From NCBI GenBank assembly GCA_038322995.1, contig JBBQGM010000001.1, forward strand, positions 1 through 64,000: a stretch of 64,000 nucleotides of DNA, given 5' to 3'. Positions within the stretch are counted from its first letter, which is position 1, and each line of letters starts with the position of its first letter. The DNA comes from QHXQ01 sp038322995 (GTDB lineage: Bacteria > Acidobacteriota > Blastocatellia > Pyrinomonadales > Pyrinomonadaceae). The position numbers and the translations under genes were made by a program. Below the pieces are notes generated by a model, which was not told the DNA's origin, made no database searches, and worked only from the letters and a program-made list of their open reading frames with translations. Positions 23,039 to 32,655 of this stretch are shown here, in pieces.

Positions 23039-23616
23039 TGAACATCGAGATCACCCGAAGCATCAGCCACTACCTTCCCTTTACGCGGATTCTCAAAGAC
23101 GCGCAGCCGATTGTTGAAAACACTTTGAACGCTATCGGCGAGCGCCTGCAAGCCGATATCCGCGCCGAGATGCGCGAGGACACGGGCGCGGAAAAGGAAA
23201 GCGTCCAGTTCAAGACGAAGGTCAACAGTATGCGCGGGTCGGTGACGGTCAGTTCGAATCTCGTCCAGGCGGCTGTAGATGAAAACGGCCGCAAGGCCGG
23301 TTCGAAGATGGCCCCCTGGAAGCAGGGCTCGAAGCTCTACGCGTGGGTATTCCGGCACGGCTTCGTGGGCGCGTCGCTGGTTAAGACCCGCAGCCGCACC
23401 GCACGCTTTACACCGCGCCTGGGCAAGCTAGGGCGCAAGGATAGCCAACGCGCGCGACAGGAATCCATCGCGTTCCGGATCTCTCGTAAACAGGCTCGAG
23501 ATGGTGTACCGGCGCGGCATGTGTTTACACGCCCGCTGCATGCGAACGAGGTCTACATCCACGAGATGGTACAGACCGCGCTGGCTGATATCGCGCGCCA
23601 GCAGAATGGAAAGTAA
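23038..23616 (+). CDS. HK97 gp10-like minor head-tail/tail protein
   Basis: The 192-residue basic protein contains the gp10-like pattern of an N-terminal helix ending 'ERLQADIRAEMREDTG', then 'ALVFRHGF'-type and 'PARHVFTRPL' segments (here 'YAWVFRHGF' and 'ARHVFTRPL'). It overlaps the connector gene by one base (TAATG). Proteins of this type close the head-tail joint. Confidence 0.65.
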   Translation: MNIEITRSISHYLPFTRILKDAQPIVENTLNAIGERLQADIRAEMREDTGAEKESVQFKTKVNSMRGSVTVSSNLVQAAVDENGRKAGSKMAPWKQGSKLYAWVFRHGFVGASLVKTRSRTARFTPRLGKLGRKDSQRARQESIAFRISRKQARDGVPARHVFTRPLHANEVYIHEMVQTALADIARQQNGK

Positions 23617-24129
23617 ATGCCGCTAACGCCGCTGCCAACAGATCCCATCGAGCGTGAGCGCTTTGTGCGCGGGCTGGTCGCGGCTAAGGCTGCTGCGGTC
23701 GGCGGGTTCAACTCGTTCGCCGAGCGCCCGCATGTTGAGAACGACCTCCAGTACATGGCGAAGTTTGGCTTTACGCCGCCGGGCGGCCGGCAGCAGGTGC
23801 GCGCGCTATTCGTGGACTTCGGGCGCTTCGCCGACACCGACGAAGGATGGGATGACAACCCGAAGGTCGCATTCATTTACCAGATGCGGCTGGTGATGGC
23901 GGAGATGAAGGCGCCGTACACACAGGCGCTATCAGATGCCTTCGCGGGAGCTATTGTCGGGCTGCGAGAAGCGTTTCGCGCCGGCAGGGACTTCGGTTAT
24001 CCGGAGGAGCTTTACTACTACCGGCTCGAACAGGTCGGTACGGCAACCACGGCGCAGGATCCCTTCCTGGGCATCGTGGGATGGATCGCAAATTTTACCC
24101 TGAGAGTGGAAGTCGAACCAGCTTGTTAA
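23617..24129 (+). CDS. Tail terminator / completion protein candidate
   Basis: The 170-residue protein starts immediately after the gp10-like gene. It has mixed alpha/beta character with 'RALFVDFGRFAD' in the middle and a beta-strand end ('NFTLRVEVEP'). Its position between the joint protein and the tail tube is that of tail completion proteins. The assignment is positional. Confidence 0.55.
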   Translation: MPLTPLPTDPIERERFVRGLVAAKAAAVGGFNSFAERPHVENDLQYMAKFGFTPPGGRQQVRALFVDFGRFADTDEGWDDNPKVAFIYQMRLVMAEMKAPYTQALSDAFAGAIVGLREAFRAGRDFGYPEELYYYRLEQVGTATTAQDPFLGIVGWIANFTLRVEVEPAC

Positions 24130-24145
24130 GGAGTTAGAAAACATC

Positions 24146-25462
24146 ATGGCATCTTACAGACAGAATGAACTGGCGGTCATCGTCAACGGCACGGCCAAGC
24201 AGCAGAGCGCGTTCGGCGTGCCTTTGCTTGCTGCCGACCTGAACACGCTGCTCGCCTTGAAAACCCGCAACGTCCCGCAACTCGCCGAAGTCGCGCAGAG
24301 GCTACTCGATTGCTACGGCCGCAACACGGTCGACGAGCGCATCGTTTCACGTTCCGCCACATGGCCTTTGGAGCTCGTCCCGACGCCGCGCGCCCTCGCG
24401 ATCTTCTTCGCGCTGGCACTCGGCGAGGTCGATGCGCCAGCTGGCGCACAGGCGAATGAAGTCCAGACGATCACCATCGACGCCACCGGCGGCACGTTCA
24501 TCGTGCAGATGGTCTTCGAAGGTGTGACGTACCGCTCGGCTCCTATCGCATGGAACGCAAGCGCCGTCACAGTCGCTGCCGCCTTGAACAAGATGTTCGA
24601 AGGCTTCGGTGCAACCACGGTCGCGGTCGGCAAGGTCGGGCTGGTCTACACCATCACCTTCCAGAACGCGCTGGGCTTTGCGCCGATGGCGCTGATGACG
24701 ACGATCGTTACCGGCTTGACTGGCGGCGCGGGCACAGCTGCTGCCGCGCGCACCACGGCCGGCAGCAATTACGAGCACGTCATGCACGAGTCGGACTCCT
24801 ACCAGGGGCCGCCGACCACAATGGCTTACGGCTTCCACCGCAGCAGCGCGCAGGCGTCGCTCTTCTTCGACGCGGTCGTCCGCAGCCTTGGTTTTACCGG
24901 CACGCGCGGCGAGCAGGAGATGGGCGCGTCGGTGAGCATGTTCGGTAGCGGCAACTTCCCGCCCATTGGCGCGGGCTACGTTTACCCGACATGCGCTAAC
25001 CAGTTCGGCATCCGGCCGGGCGACATGCGCGTGAAGATCGGCGCGAGCTGGATCGGTAAGGACTTGCAGTCGCTCGGCTTCAACTACGACCTGGGCATTC
25101 TCGAACAGGACGCGATCCTCTTCGACTCAATCGACATTCAACGCGCCGAGCGGGCGGATCAAATCCAGCGCGGGCTGACGCTTTCGCTTGATGGCGAGCC
25201 GGGCGATGCGAACTACGAGAAGGGTCGTGCGCGCGACCACGATTCGGTCAAGATCGTGCTCGGCGTACCACGCGAGCGCATCATCGTTGACATCCCGTCG
25301 GCGCTCTTCAAGCTGCAGTCGCCCGCAGTCGGGTTTGACGGGCAGGCTTCGCGCTCGACGGTTAAGCTCAACGCGGTGCCCGACGCCAGCCTTGGCGGCG
25401 ACATCATCACGGTCACGTACCACGGCGACCTCGCCACGCAGATGCTGCAGGTGGCTGTCTAA
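24146..25462 (+). CDS. Major tail (tube) protein with an inserted beta domain
   Basis: The 438-residue protein is long for a tail tube protein. Residues about 108-200 contain a separate domain ('NEVQTITIDATGGTFIVQMV', then 'AAALNKMF' and 'YTITFQNALG'), which resembles a repeated beta module found in many phage and surface proteins. The flanking parts ('YGFHRSSAQASLFFDAVV', 'LDGEPGDANYEKGRARD') look like a tail tube core. The insert would decorate the tube surface. It lies directly before the tail chaperones. Confidence 0.75.
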   Translation: MASYRQNELAVIVNGTAKQQSAFGVPLLAADLNTLLALKTRNVPQLAEVAQRLLDCYGRNTVDERIVSRSATWPLELVPTPRALAIFFALALGEVDAPAGAQANEVQTITIDATGGTFIVQMVFEGVTYRSAPIAWNASAVTVAAALNKMFEGFGATTVAVGKVGLVYTITFQNALGFAPMALMTTIVTGLTGGAGTAAAARTTAGSNYEHVMHESDSYQGPPTTMAYGFHRSSAQASLFFDAVVRSLGFTGTRGEQEMGASVSMFGSGNFPPIGAGYVYPTCANQFGIRPGDMRVKIGASWIGKDLQSLGFNYDLGILEQDAILFDSIDIQRAERADQIQRGLTLSLDGEPGDANYEKGRARDHDSVKIVLGVPRERIIVDIPSALFKLQSPAVGFDGQASRSTVKLNAVPDASLGGDIITVTYHGDLATQMLQVAV

Positions 25463-25489
25463 CGACAGCCCTGGGCATAGGAGTTTTCT

Positions 25490-25915
25490 ATGGGGTTCAG
25501 TAAAGCGAATGTGCGGCGGGAGTTCGACATCGAAGTCGAGCACCCGCTGTACCCGGACACTACCTTCACGTTCACCGTACGCACGCGTCTGACCAAAGAC
25601 GCCGACGATGCGCGGCAGCAGATGTTCGCCGTCGGCGAGGATGAAGAGGAAGCAGTGCACCGCGCCGCGACCGCCAACATGCTCTCGCAGATCGTGGTCA
25701 AAGAGCCGCAAGGCTTCGACGACTTCCCGACTGAGGGCGACCTGGCGGCGCGTATGCGCGAGTACTTCAACGACGCCGACTTGGATTCGATCCGCAACTT
25801 CGTGTTGAACAGGTACTGGGGTGCGATTATGCCGCGCCCCGCCATGAAAAGTATTCAGGGTGATAGCGAGGCAGGCGGAGTACCGGGACGAGCAGCTACG
25901 GAAGCTGTCGCCTGA
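25490..25915 (+). CDS. Tail assembly chaperone (G-like)
   Basis: The 141-residue acidic protein lies between tail tube and tape measure genes. It overlaps the next frame by 56 bases, the classical layout of tail assembly chaperones. It would coat the tape measure protein before tube polymerisation. The 3' end contains AAAA at 25847-25850, discussed as a possible frameshift site. Confidence 0.7.
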   Translation: MGFSKANVRREFDIEVEHPLYPDTTFTFTVRTRLTKDADDARQQMFAVGEDEEEAVHRAATANMLSQIVVKEPQGFDDFPTEGDLAARMREYFNDADLDSIRNFVLNRYWGAIMPRPAMKSIQGDSEAGGVPGRAATEAVA

Positions 25916-26213
25916 GTACTGGGACTGTCCCGAGGACTGCGATCACGGCGATGCGTGCAAGGTAAAGCCCATCGAGGATGCTTACCAGCGCAAGTGCAAA
26001 GAAGAGATCGCGGAGATCGATGGCAGCGCACAGTACACGTTTGAAATCATGGAGCGCCAGTACTTCGACGCATGTGCGCTGGACGCTCGGGCTGGCGGTA
26101 AGCGTTACATGCGCGAATGGACGGAGACGACGACCGCGTTCATCAACATCCTTCGTGCTGAACGTAACCGCAAGCTGAACATCGAGCGCTGGGAGCGGGA
26201 TCAGGAGAAGTAA
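25860..26213 (+). CDS. Tail assembly chaperone extension (GT-like), possible frameshift product
   Basis: The frame is open from 25848. The first possible start is GTG 25860, with no good ribosome binding site, so it may be made by frameshifting from the upstream chaperone. Relative to that gene this is the +1 (or -2) frame; the -1 frame is closed at 25861. The 117-residue part carries a cysteine/histidine cluster (CPEDCDHGDAC near residues 23-33) and helical ends. It overlaps the tape measure start by one base. Such T-domains bind the tape measure and tail tube. Confidence 0.65.
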   Translation: MIARQAEYRDEQLRKLSPEYWDCPEDCDHGDACKVKPIEDAYQRKCKEEIAEIDGSAQYTFEIMERQYFDACALDARAGGKRYMREWTETTTAFINILRAERNRKLNIERWERDQEK

Positions 26214-28999
26214 TGGCGGAGAATGAGATCGATGTAAGCGTTAGGCTCGACCCGCAGAACAAGACTGCGGCGGACGCCGAGCGCATTCGTCGAAACACCG
26301 ATAAAGCCACTCAACCCTCCGCGACTCCAGAAGCCGCTAAGGCATCTCCCTTCGCGCCCGATGGTGCGAAGAACGTCCGCCTGACGAACGACGAGCTCGG
26401 CAAGCTGCGCTCGAATCTCACCGGCACAGAATCGCAGGCGCGTAGTCTTGCCACACAACTCGAAGGCTTAGGGCGGCGGTCGACCATCCCGGCCGTCGCG
26501 CAACAGGCATCACAACTGGCGGCGCAGATTCGCGCACAGGCGGATGCGATTCGCGCTGCCAGCGAGAGCACGCGTGGTGGCATCGGTCTCGGCGTGTTCT
26601 CGTCGGACAAGGTAAAGGAACTGCAGTCGCTGTCAAACGGCGGCGCCATAGCCACTGCGCGGCTTGAGGCTAACCGGCTGCGCGAGCACGAAGCGTCCGT
26701 GCTTTCACAGGTCGCGGGACTACGCAGCGGTGTGGCAGGAGGCGCGGCGGGCGCTGCCGGCGCGGTCGTTCGCAAGGCGGTGGTCAAAGAAGCTGAAGAG
26801 GCGGGCGAGGAGTTCGGCTTAAAGTTCGCAGCGCGGTTTGCGTTGACCGCATCTAACCTGCCCGGCCCCGACCGGTTCGTTGACAAGATCGTCCGACGTC
26901 TGGATCTCGGTACTATCGCCGCGGTCGGTATTGTCGGTGCGGCCGCCTTCGGCGTCTACGAGATCGCCAAGGCATACGAAGCGGCTCAAGAACGTGCTCT
27001 CAAGTTCGAGGTCTCAGCCCACGACAGCGGGCAAGCCCTCTCTAACCTGACCGGCTACGCCGCCGACTTTCGCGCGCAGATCATCGGTACTTACGAGGAT
27101 GCGCAGAAGCTCGCCAGCGCGTTAGGCGGGCTAGAGACGGCCGCCGGTGGCGGTGTAAAGACCGGCGCGTTGACTACCGCAATTAGCACCATCACTAACG
27201 CGCGCGGGCTGTCTGCCGATGACGCAGCCAAGCTAGTCGGAGGTATTTCCAAAGGCGACACTGGCGCGTATCAGGCACTGACGGGGCGCAGTGGCGAACT
27301 AGCGCTTGATCGCTACGCGAAGAGCATCGGAACGACAGTCGCAAGGCTGACGCAGATGCAGAAGGCGCAGGTACTTGCGAACGGTGTCATTAAGGAATCC
27401 GGCGCATTCGCAGACATCGCCGCTCGGCGGGTGAGCTCCTTGTCCGGCACCTACGCTGGTGCAAAGAATAATCTGTCGGATTTTTTATCTGACTACGCAG
27501 ACGCTTTTGTTGAGACCTTCTCGCACACAAGCTACTCGCCCGGCGCGACGTATAAGCGAAAGCTCCGTGATCTAGGGGCGGACGCTAATAACGATGAAGT
27601 GGCGCGTCAGTTCCGCGCTGCCAAGGACGCCCAGGATGAAGCCAAAACTAAAGACAGCCAGCAGCGCGCAGCGAACAGCTACGACTACAAATTCGGCGAA
27701 CTCGCCAACACCAACTTCGGTCAGGGCATCGATGCCGCATCGCGCAAGATCGCTACCTACCACTTTCTCCTAACCGACCTCTACTTCGACCAGGACAAGT
27801 TATCGGCGGACGAGTATGCCAAGCGGCACGACGAAGCCGCGAAGAGCTACACCGACGCCATCCGCCAGTTCGAACAGTTCCAGGAGCAGGCGCAAGACAA
27901 ACTCCGCACGCTCGGTCGGGAGGCAAGTACCGCGCTCTCCGGTGCGCTGGAACGCCAGCATGCCGATAACCCGTTCGTGAAGTTCTTCGGCGACGCGGAT
28001 CGCGCCATCGAGGAGACGCAGCGCAAGTTTGCCGCGCTCGGGCCAGAAATCACCGGCCAACTGACGGCCGCACAGCGCGCAGCGCAGGCGATGGAACTCC
28101 AGACCCTGCGGCTGGATACCGCGTTGTCAGCAAGCAAGTCGTTGAACGAAGCCCGCACGCTAAGCCAGCCTATCATCGGTCTATCCGGCCCCGAAACCCG
28201 CACACAGGCAATCGTGGACGCGGCAGCAAGGGCGGCAGTCGAAGCACGGAAGTTCGACGACGACGCCCGTAACCTTCTACCCAACCGGCAGGGACGCTCC
28301 GCGGGGGACAAAGCGTTCGACGATCGCAACCTGCTGGCGGCTCAGCTCAAGGAACTGCTGGCACTTCGTGCCCAGTACGGCGGTACTGGTGCCTACGCCA
28401 GCCGGGCTGCCCTCTCGTCCATCAACAAGCAAATTCTCGGCATCACCGGCAGCATCGATCCGTCCCTCTTCGCCGCTGGCGATCCAATATTCCGCCAGGC
28501 AGGGCAGGAGCGTTACAACGCTCTGCGCGGATCGGCGGAAGAGTCCCGGGCCGAAGTACGCGACGCGGTTGAGCGCGCGAAAGCCGGCGAGCGCATTCAG
28601 GCGGATGTCCGTGAAGATCTCAAACTCATCGCCGGAAGCGGCGCGCCCGAGAGCGTGAAGCTCGCCCGCTTCCTTGCCCGCAGTGGCGAACTGCAGGGCA
28701 ACGAGCTGACTGGCGACCTACGACGCGCGCGCAGTAACGCGCTGGTGTTGGACGCGGAGCGCAAGGACAAGCAGGAGGCGGAGGCGATGGATCTGCGCCG
28801 GAAGGCAACTGCCGCGCAGGTGTTACTCTCCACTGCGATAAAGAACAAGAAGCTCGCCATTGACGCCGGCGATCAGGCACTTATCAAGCTACTTGTTGAA
28901 GGCGGCAAGGACGATGAGCGGCAACTCGGCGCGCAGCCGACACCAGCCGACGCGCTCGGCGATGTCACTGACCTGCGCGATTCATTCGGAGGGCGGTAA
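26213..28999 (+). CDS. Tape measure protein
   Basis: At 928 residues this is the largest prophage protein. It is mostly alpha-helical and rich in Ala, Arg, Gln and Asp, with a hydrophobic segment near residues 238-256 ('IAAVGIVGAAAFGVYEIA') typical of tape measure proteins, which form a membrane channel on ejection. Length predicts a tail of roughly 140 nm using about 0.15 nm per residue, a known relation for this family. There is no lysozyme or peptidase motif. It follows the chaperones as expected. Confidence 0.9.
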   Translation: MAENEIDVSVRLDPQNKTAADAERIRRNTDKATQPSATPEAAKASPFAPDGAKNVRLTNDELGKLRSNLTGTESQARSLATQLEGLGRRSTIPAVAQQASQLAAQIRAQADAIRAASESTRGGIGLGVFSSDKVKELQSLSNGGAIATARLEANRLREHEASVLSQVAGLRSGVAGGAAGAAGAVVRKAVVKEAEEAGEEFGLKFAARFALTASNLPGPDRFVDKIVRRLDLGTIAAVGIVGAAAFGVYEIAKAYEAAQERALKFEVSAHDSGQALSNLTGYAADFRAQIIGTYEDAQKLASALGGLETAAGGGVKTGALTTAISTITNARGLSADDAAKLVGGISKGDTGAYQALTGRSGELALDRYAKSIGTTVARLTQMQKAQVLANGVIKESGAFADIAARRVSSLSGTYAGAKNNLSDFLSDYADAFVETFSHTSYSPGATYKRKLRDLGADANNDEVARQFRAAKDAQDEAKTKDSQQRAANSYDYKFGELANTNFGQGIDAASRKIATYHFLLTDLYFDQDKLSADEYAKRHDEAAKSYTDAIRQFEQFQEQAQDKLRTLGREASTALSGALERQHADNPFVKFFGDADRAIEETQRKFAALGPEITGQLTAAQRAAQAMELQTLRLDTALSASKSLNEARTLSQPIIGLSGPETRTQAIVDAAARAAVEARKFDDDARNLLPNRQGRSAGDKAFDDRNLLAAQLKELLALRAQYGGTGAYASRAALSSINKQILGITGSIDPSLFAAGDPIFRQAGQERYNALRGSAEESRAEVRDAVERAKAGERIQADVREDLKLIAGSGAPESVKLARFLARSGELQGNELTGDLRRARSNALVLDAERKDKQEAEAMDLRRKATAAQVLLSTAIKNKKLAIDAGDQALIKLLVEGGKDDERQLGAQPTPADALGDVTDLRDSFGGR

Positions 29000-29002
29000 A
29001 CG

Positions 29003-29440
29003 ATGCCATTAACAGGAAGATTTTGGACGGGAAAAGTCGGCACCTTCTACCTGACCTCAAACGGCCTGGTGGGCGGCAAACCCTGGCGCTTGACTGTTAA
29101 GGGTGGTGACGCGTTCTTCGATCCTGACAGCGCGGTGAACATCCAGTACGCGGCGGACGGTACGCCCATCCACCAGCGCGTCGTCATTGATAGCGCTGGC
29201 ATCCCCTTCGAGCTGGACCTGGCGCACTTCAACGTAACGCAGTTGGCAACGCTGGCGGCGATCATCAAAGCAACACGCAACCCTGCAGCTCTGGCGGTGC
29301 GAGTTACTTTGGAGGCGCCGCATATCACCATCGACGTGATGGCCCGCGGCGCGGAGGAATGGATCTCGACGGGCGCTTTTAGCGATCCGATCATTGATGA
29401 CGTCGTTTTCAGATTCGTTAGCACGGGGCCGGGGGCGTAA
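29003..29440 (+). CDS. Tail protein, beta-rich
   Basis: The 145-residue beta-rich protein ('GRFWTGKVGTFYLTS', 'ITIDVMARGAEEWIS') begins three bases after the tape measure stop. By position it is a distal-tail or tail-tip component. Family not recognised. Confidence 0.55.
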   Translation: MPLTGRFWTGKVGTFYLTSNGLVGGKPWRLTVKGGDAFFDPDSAVNIQYAADGTPIHQRVVIDSAGIPFELDLAHFNVTQLATLAAIIKATRNPAALAVRVTLEAPHITIDVMARGAEEWISTGAFSDPIIDDVVFRFVSTGPGA

Positions 29441-29443
29441 ACC

Positions 29444-30745
29444 ATGTACCATTTTGCAGCCGCGATCACATTGAAGGCACTTACCGTCGCAGGGGAACTG
29501 GCGCGGTTCTTTTCGCCGTTTCCTATCGCGACGCACCCGGAGGGCGGGCGCATCTTCGGACTCCTGGTCGAAGTACCGACAAGCGTTACGGCGGACTTCG
29601 TCGTCGATGTTAAGAAGAATGGCACATCCATCTACATCGACAACGCACATCGCCCCACAGTCCCCGGCGCGACGACCCGCCGGCTTATCATGATCGATAT
29701 CAGACCGCCGGATACGACTGGGATCGTTATCGCTGATGCATTCGACAAGATCACGGTGGATGCCATCACCGTGCCGTCTGGCGGACTGCCGTCTGGCGTC
29801 AAGATCGCGGTCGTTTTCAACGACCTTCTGAATATTGTCGCGAACGATATCGTCGATGGGGTGTTTAATCCTGACCGACTGGCGGCTGGAGTGCGCGATG
29901 GGTCGAAGTTCCTGCGCGACGATGGGACGTGGCAGGCTGTGGCGGGCGGCGGTGTGACCGACCATGGCGCGCTCACCGGTCTCGGCGATGATGACCATCC
30001 GCAGTACCAGTTGCGCAGCGAGCGAAACGCGGCGAACGGATACGCCGGGCTCGATGGTGCGGGGTTACTTCCCGATGCGAGCATCCCGTCCGGCATCGCG
30101 CGCGACACGGAGGTCGCTGCTGCCGTCGCCACACACGAGGCGGCTTCCGACCCGCACCCCCAGTACCTTACCGAAGCGGAAGGCAGCGCGCTTTACGCTC
30201 CAATCGGAGGTGGCGGAGGTGCTAACGCGGCGGTCAACGCGCTGGTTGGTTGGGGTTCATCGATTACCGGTGCGACCCAGGATGCCACGACCAACGCCCT
30301 GACCAAGACCGCAGCCAGCGGGTGGGGCAACTCCGGCGCTTTTGGCGTCGGGGCTTTTCCTGTTGCGAAGGGCATGGTCTTGAAATATCTCGCGGATCCG
30401 GCGGGCGGTGCGTCCAGTGCTATCTCCGTCGGCATCACCGCCGCGGCCGCCGACCAGAGCCAGTCTTACGACACGGCCGATTACTCATTCATTAGCTACA
30501 CGGGTGGTTGGACGATCTACGAGGATGGTGTCGAAAAGTACAACGTGAATGCGAACACCGCATATAACAAAGGCGAGGAGTTCGAGATTCGCATGAGCGT
30601 TGACGGGATCGTAAGCTATTGGTTCAATGGGGTTCTCAAGTACATCAGCGCCACGATCGCAGCGGGCACGTACCACGCCGACGTCGCGATCAGCGCGATC
30701 GGTGGGCGAGTTCCGCCGGTTATCACCCGCGCAGACGTGCAGTAA
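29444..30745 (+). CDS. Tail fibre / tip protein with HPQY motif
   Basis: The 433-residue protein has an N-terminal part of about 150 residues that attaches to the tail. It then has 'DHGALTGLGDDDHPQYQL' and 'HEAASDPHPQYLTEAEGSAL' repeats (near 180 and 227), short trimeric fibre motifs with histidines that can bind metal, and a C-terminal jelly-roll-like domain of about 170 residues. It probably contacts the host receptor, in addition to the collagen-like fibre. Confidence 0.75.
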   Translation: MYHFAAAITLKALTVAGELARFFSPFPIATHPEGGRIFGLLVEVPTSVTADFVVDVKKNGTSIYIDNAHRPTVPGATTRRLIMIDIRPPDTTGIVIADAFDKITVDAITVPSGGLPSGVKIAVVFNDLLNIVANDIVDGVFNPDRLAAGVRDGSKFLRDDGTWQAVAGGGVTDHGALTGLGDDDHPQYQLRSERNAANGYAGLDGAGLLPDASIPSGIARDTEVAAAVATHEAASDPHPQYLTEAEGSALYAPIGGGGGANAAVNALVGWGSSITGATQDATTNALTKTAASGWGNSGAFGVGAFPVAKGMVLKYLADPAGGASSAISVGITAAAADQSQSYDTADYSFISYTGGWTIYEDGVEKYNVNANTAYNKGEEFEIRMSVDGIVSYWFNGVLKYISATIAAGTYHADVAISAIGGRVPPVITRADVQ

Positions 30746-30765
30746 GGGCAGGGAGGTAACGCGCT

Positions 30766-32655
30766 ATGCCAATCTTCATGCCCTTCGGCGGAGCGGTTGA
30801 CCCTGCCGACATTCTCGTAAGCTACGCAGATCTCTTCGCCGCATCGGACGAGCCTGTCGCGCCGTATGATCGTATCACTGCACGGCTGCTAATCAACGCT
30901 GCAGAGATTCCGCATGCAGACTTCACTTACAGCGAGCCCAAAGGCTCGCTCGGTGGTAACATCTCCGTTCGACTGGCGTACCCCGACAAAGCGCAGCTGC
31001 CGGTCGACGGGGTCTACGTCTTCCAGATTGGCTACGAGCGCGCCGGCGTCATGGAGTGGCGCACGCTTATCGATTCGGGGCGCATGACCGGCTATCAGAT
31101 GGGACGTGGATGGTCATCCGACCGCAACCGCCACGCGCCGGCTGACGAGCTTAGCTTCACTGCGAACAATTCACTCGCAGACCGATGGAATCTCGCACCT
31201 GAAGCGACGACCATCTTCTATGACGGACTGCGCACCGAAGTCGCGGCACCGCCGCCTAGTCTCCAGGGCATCCGCGATCCGGCCGGTGCTGCCATCGTGC
31301 CGGTCATCAACCGCTTCGACGGGCTGACGCTTTACAAAGCGCTCCACGAGGCATACGTGGTCGGCTGCCAGTTCGCGTCAGTCATAACGAATATCCCAGA
31401 CCATCCCCTCAGCCGCGTCGAGTTCGGCGATAGCGAAGGCGGTGGATATCACGCCGGCATCGCGCCCCTGGTCGGCATGTTCCGCCCACGCTACTGGGCG
31501 GACATCAATAACAATTTGTACATCGCCTGGCCCGGTGCCGACCTACCCGTGGGCTACGAAGTCCGCGACGTGCTTATCCGCGATTACAAGCGGCTAAGCG
31601 AGAGCGTTGACCTGAGCAAGCGTACGAATAGGCTGGATGTTAGCTACACGGTCGATGATGCAGCCGGCGATTACTTCACCGTACGGCAGGATGATGAAGT
31701 TACCGTCAACGGCGCGCTCGGCGATCCGGACTACACCGAGGTTCGCGTACGCACAACCGTGCACGAGTGGCGCATGACTGCAGCGCCAGGCGTCGTCGTG
31801 CGCGAAGAGATCGCGGGCAAGGTCTCGAAGTCTTACGATTGGAATCTCACCGAGATCGACCGGGATGCACTCACGGAAACATTCGACTCTATGGGGCGCA
31901 AGACCGGACACGACCGCGTCGTGATGAAGATGCTGCCGACTGTCGGTGGCGTGCTCGAGCTGCAGACTGCAGAAGAGGAACACGCGGAAATCGCTTACGG
32001 CCCGAATCCGCTCAACCCGAACGAGACCATCATGTTGCGGCAGGTTACGCGCAAGTCAGGCGCGGTGCTTCAACTTAACGATACCCTGTACCTAGGCGAG
32101 CCCCTCAAGGCGGCGCTGCCCATCGCGCACATCAACGGCTACCTGGATCCGGACGAGAATAACGCGATCATCCAGCGCCCGCTCAAAACGACTTACGAGG
32201 AATTCCGCCCGCGCGGAGGTCAAGTCGGCGTGCAGATCACCGTCATTAACACGCTGCGCGGTATAGTCGAATCTTCAAAGTGGGTCGAGCGTCCAGGCAC
32301 CGTGCGCGTACCTAACCGCAAGGTCGCGCAGCGGTCGAAAAGGCTCACTGTGCCGGACAGTGTTAACCGACCGGCGCAGAAGTTCGCTACCGGAGAGCTG
32401 CCACAAGCGCTCGCCTTACAGGTCGCCTGGCGCGAGCTTTTCTATCGATACGATCCGCCGCACTCTTTCGATCTCGAACTCTCGATCGTTGATGACTCCG
32501 TACGGAAGGGGATGCTCGTAACTGCACATGACCGCGCGGAGTTTCCGGCGACCTATCGAATCTTTGTTGATAGCCGCACCATCAGAGGCAGTCGCGCTGG
32601 CATTCAGATGAGCGTCACCTGCGAGTTGCTTCCAGACGTACCGGTGATGCTATGA
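30766..32655 (+). CDS. Baseplate hub / tail tip protein
   Basis: The 629-residue protein is rich in beta structure and of a size typical for the central tail-tip protein following distal tail proteins. No enzymatic motif was seen. 'RYWADINNNLYIAWPG' and 'YTEVRVRTTVHEW' are typical of tail hub repeats only in a general way. The gene overlaps the following one by four bases. Identity is by location and size. Confidence 0.55.
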   Translation: MPIFMPFGGAVDPADILVSYADLFAASDEPVAPYDRITARLLINAAEIPHADFTYSEPKGSLGGNISVRLAYPDKAQLPVDGVYVFQIGYERAGVMEWRTLIDSGRMTGYQMGRGWSSDRNRHAPADELSFTANNSLADRWNLAPEATTIFYDGLRTEVAAPPPSLQGIRDPAGAAIVPVINRFDGLTLYKALHEAYVVGCQFASVITNIPDHPLSRVEFGDSEGGGYHAGIAPLVGMFRPRYWADINNNLYIAWPGADLPVGYEVRDVLIRDYKRLSESVDLSKRTNRLDVSYTVDDAAGDYFTVRQDDEVTVNGALGDPDYTEVRVRTTVHEWRMTAAPGVVVREEIAGKVSKSYDWNLTEIDRDALTETFDSMGRKTGHDRVVMKMLPTVGGVLELQTAEEEHAEIAYGPNPLNPNETIMLRQVTRKSGAVLQLNDTLYLGEPLKAALPIAHINGYLDPDENNAIIQRPLKTTYEEFRPRGGQVGVQITVINTLRGIVESSKWVERPGTVRVPNRKVAQRSKRLTVPDSVNRPAQKFATGELPQALALQVAWRELFYRYDPPHSFDLELSIVDDSVRKGMLVTAHDRAEFPATYRIFVDSRTIRGSRAGIQMSVTCELLPDVPVML

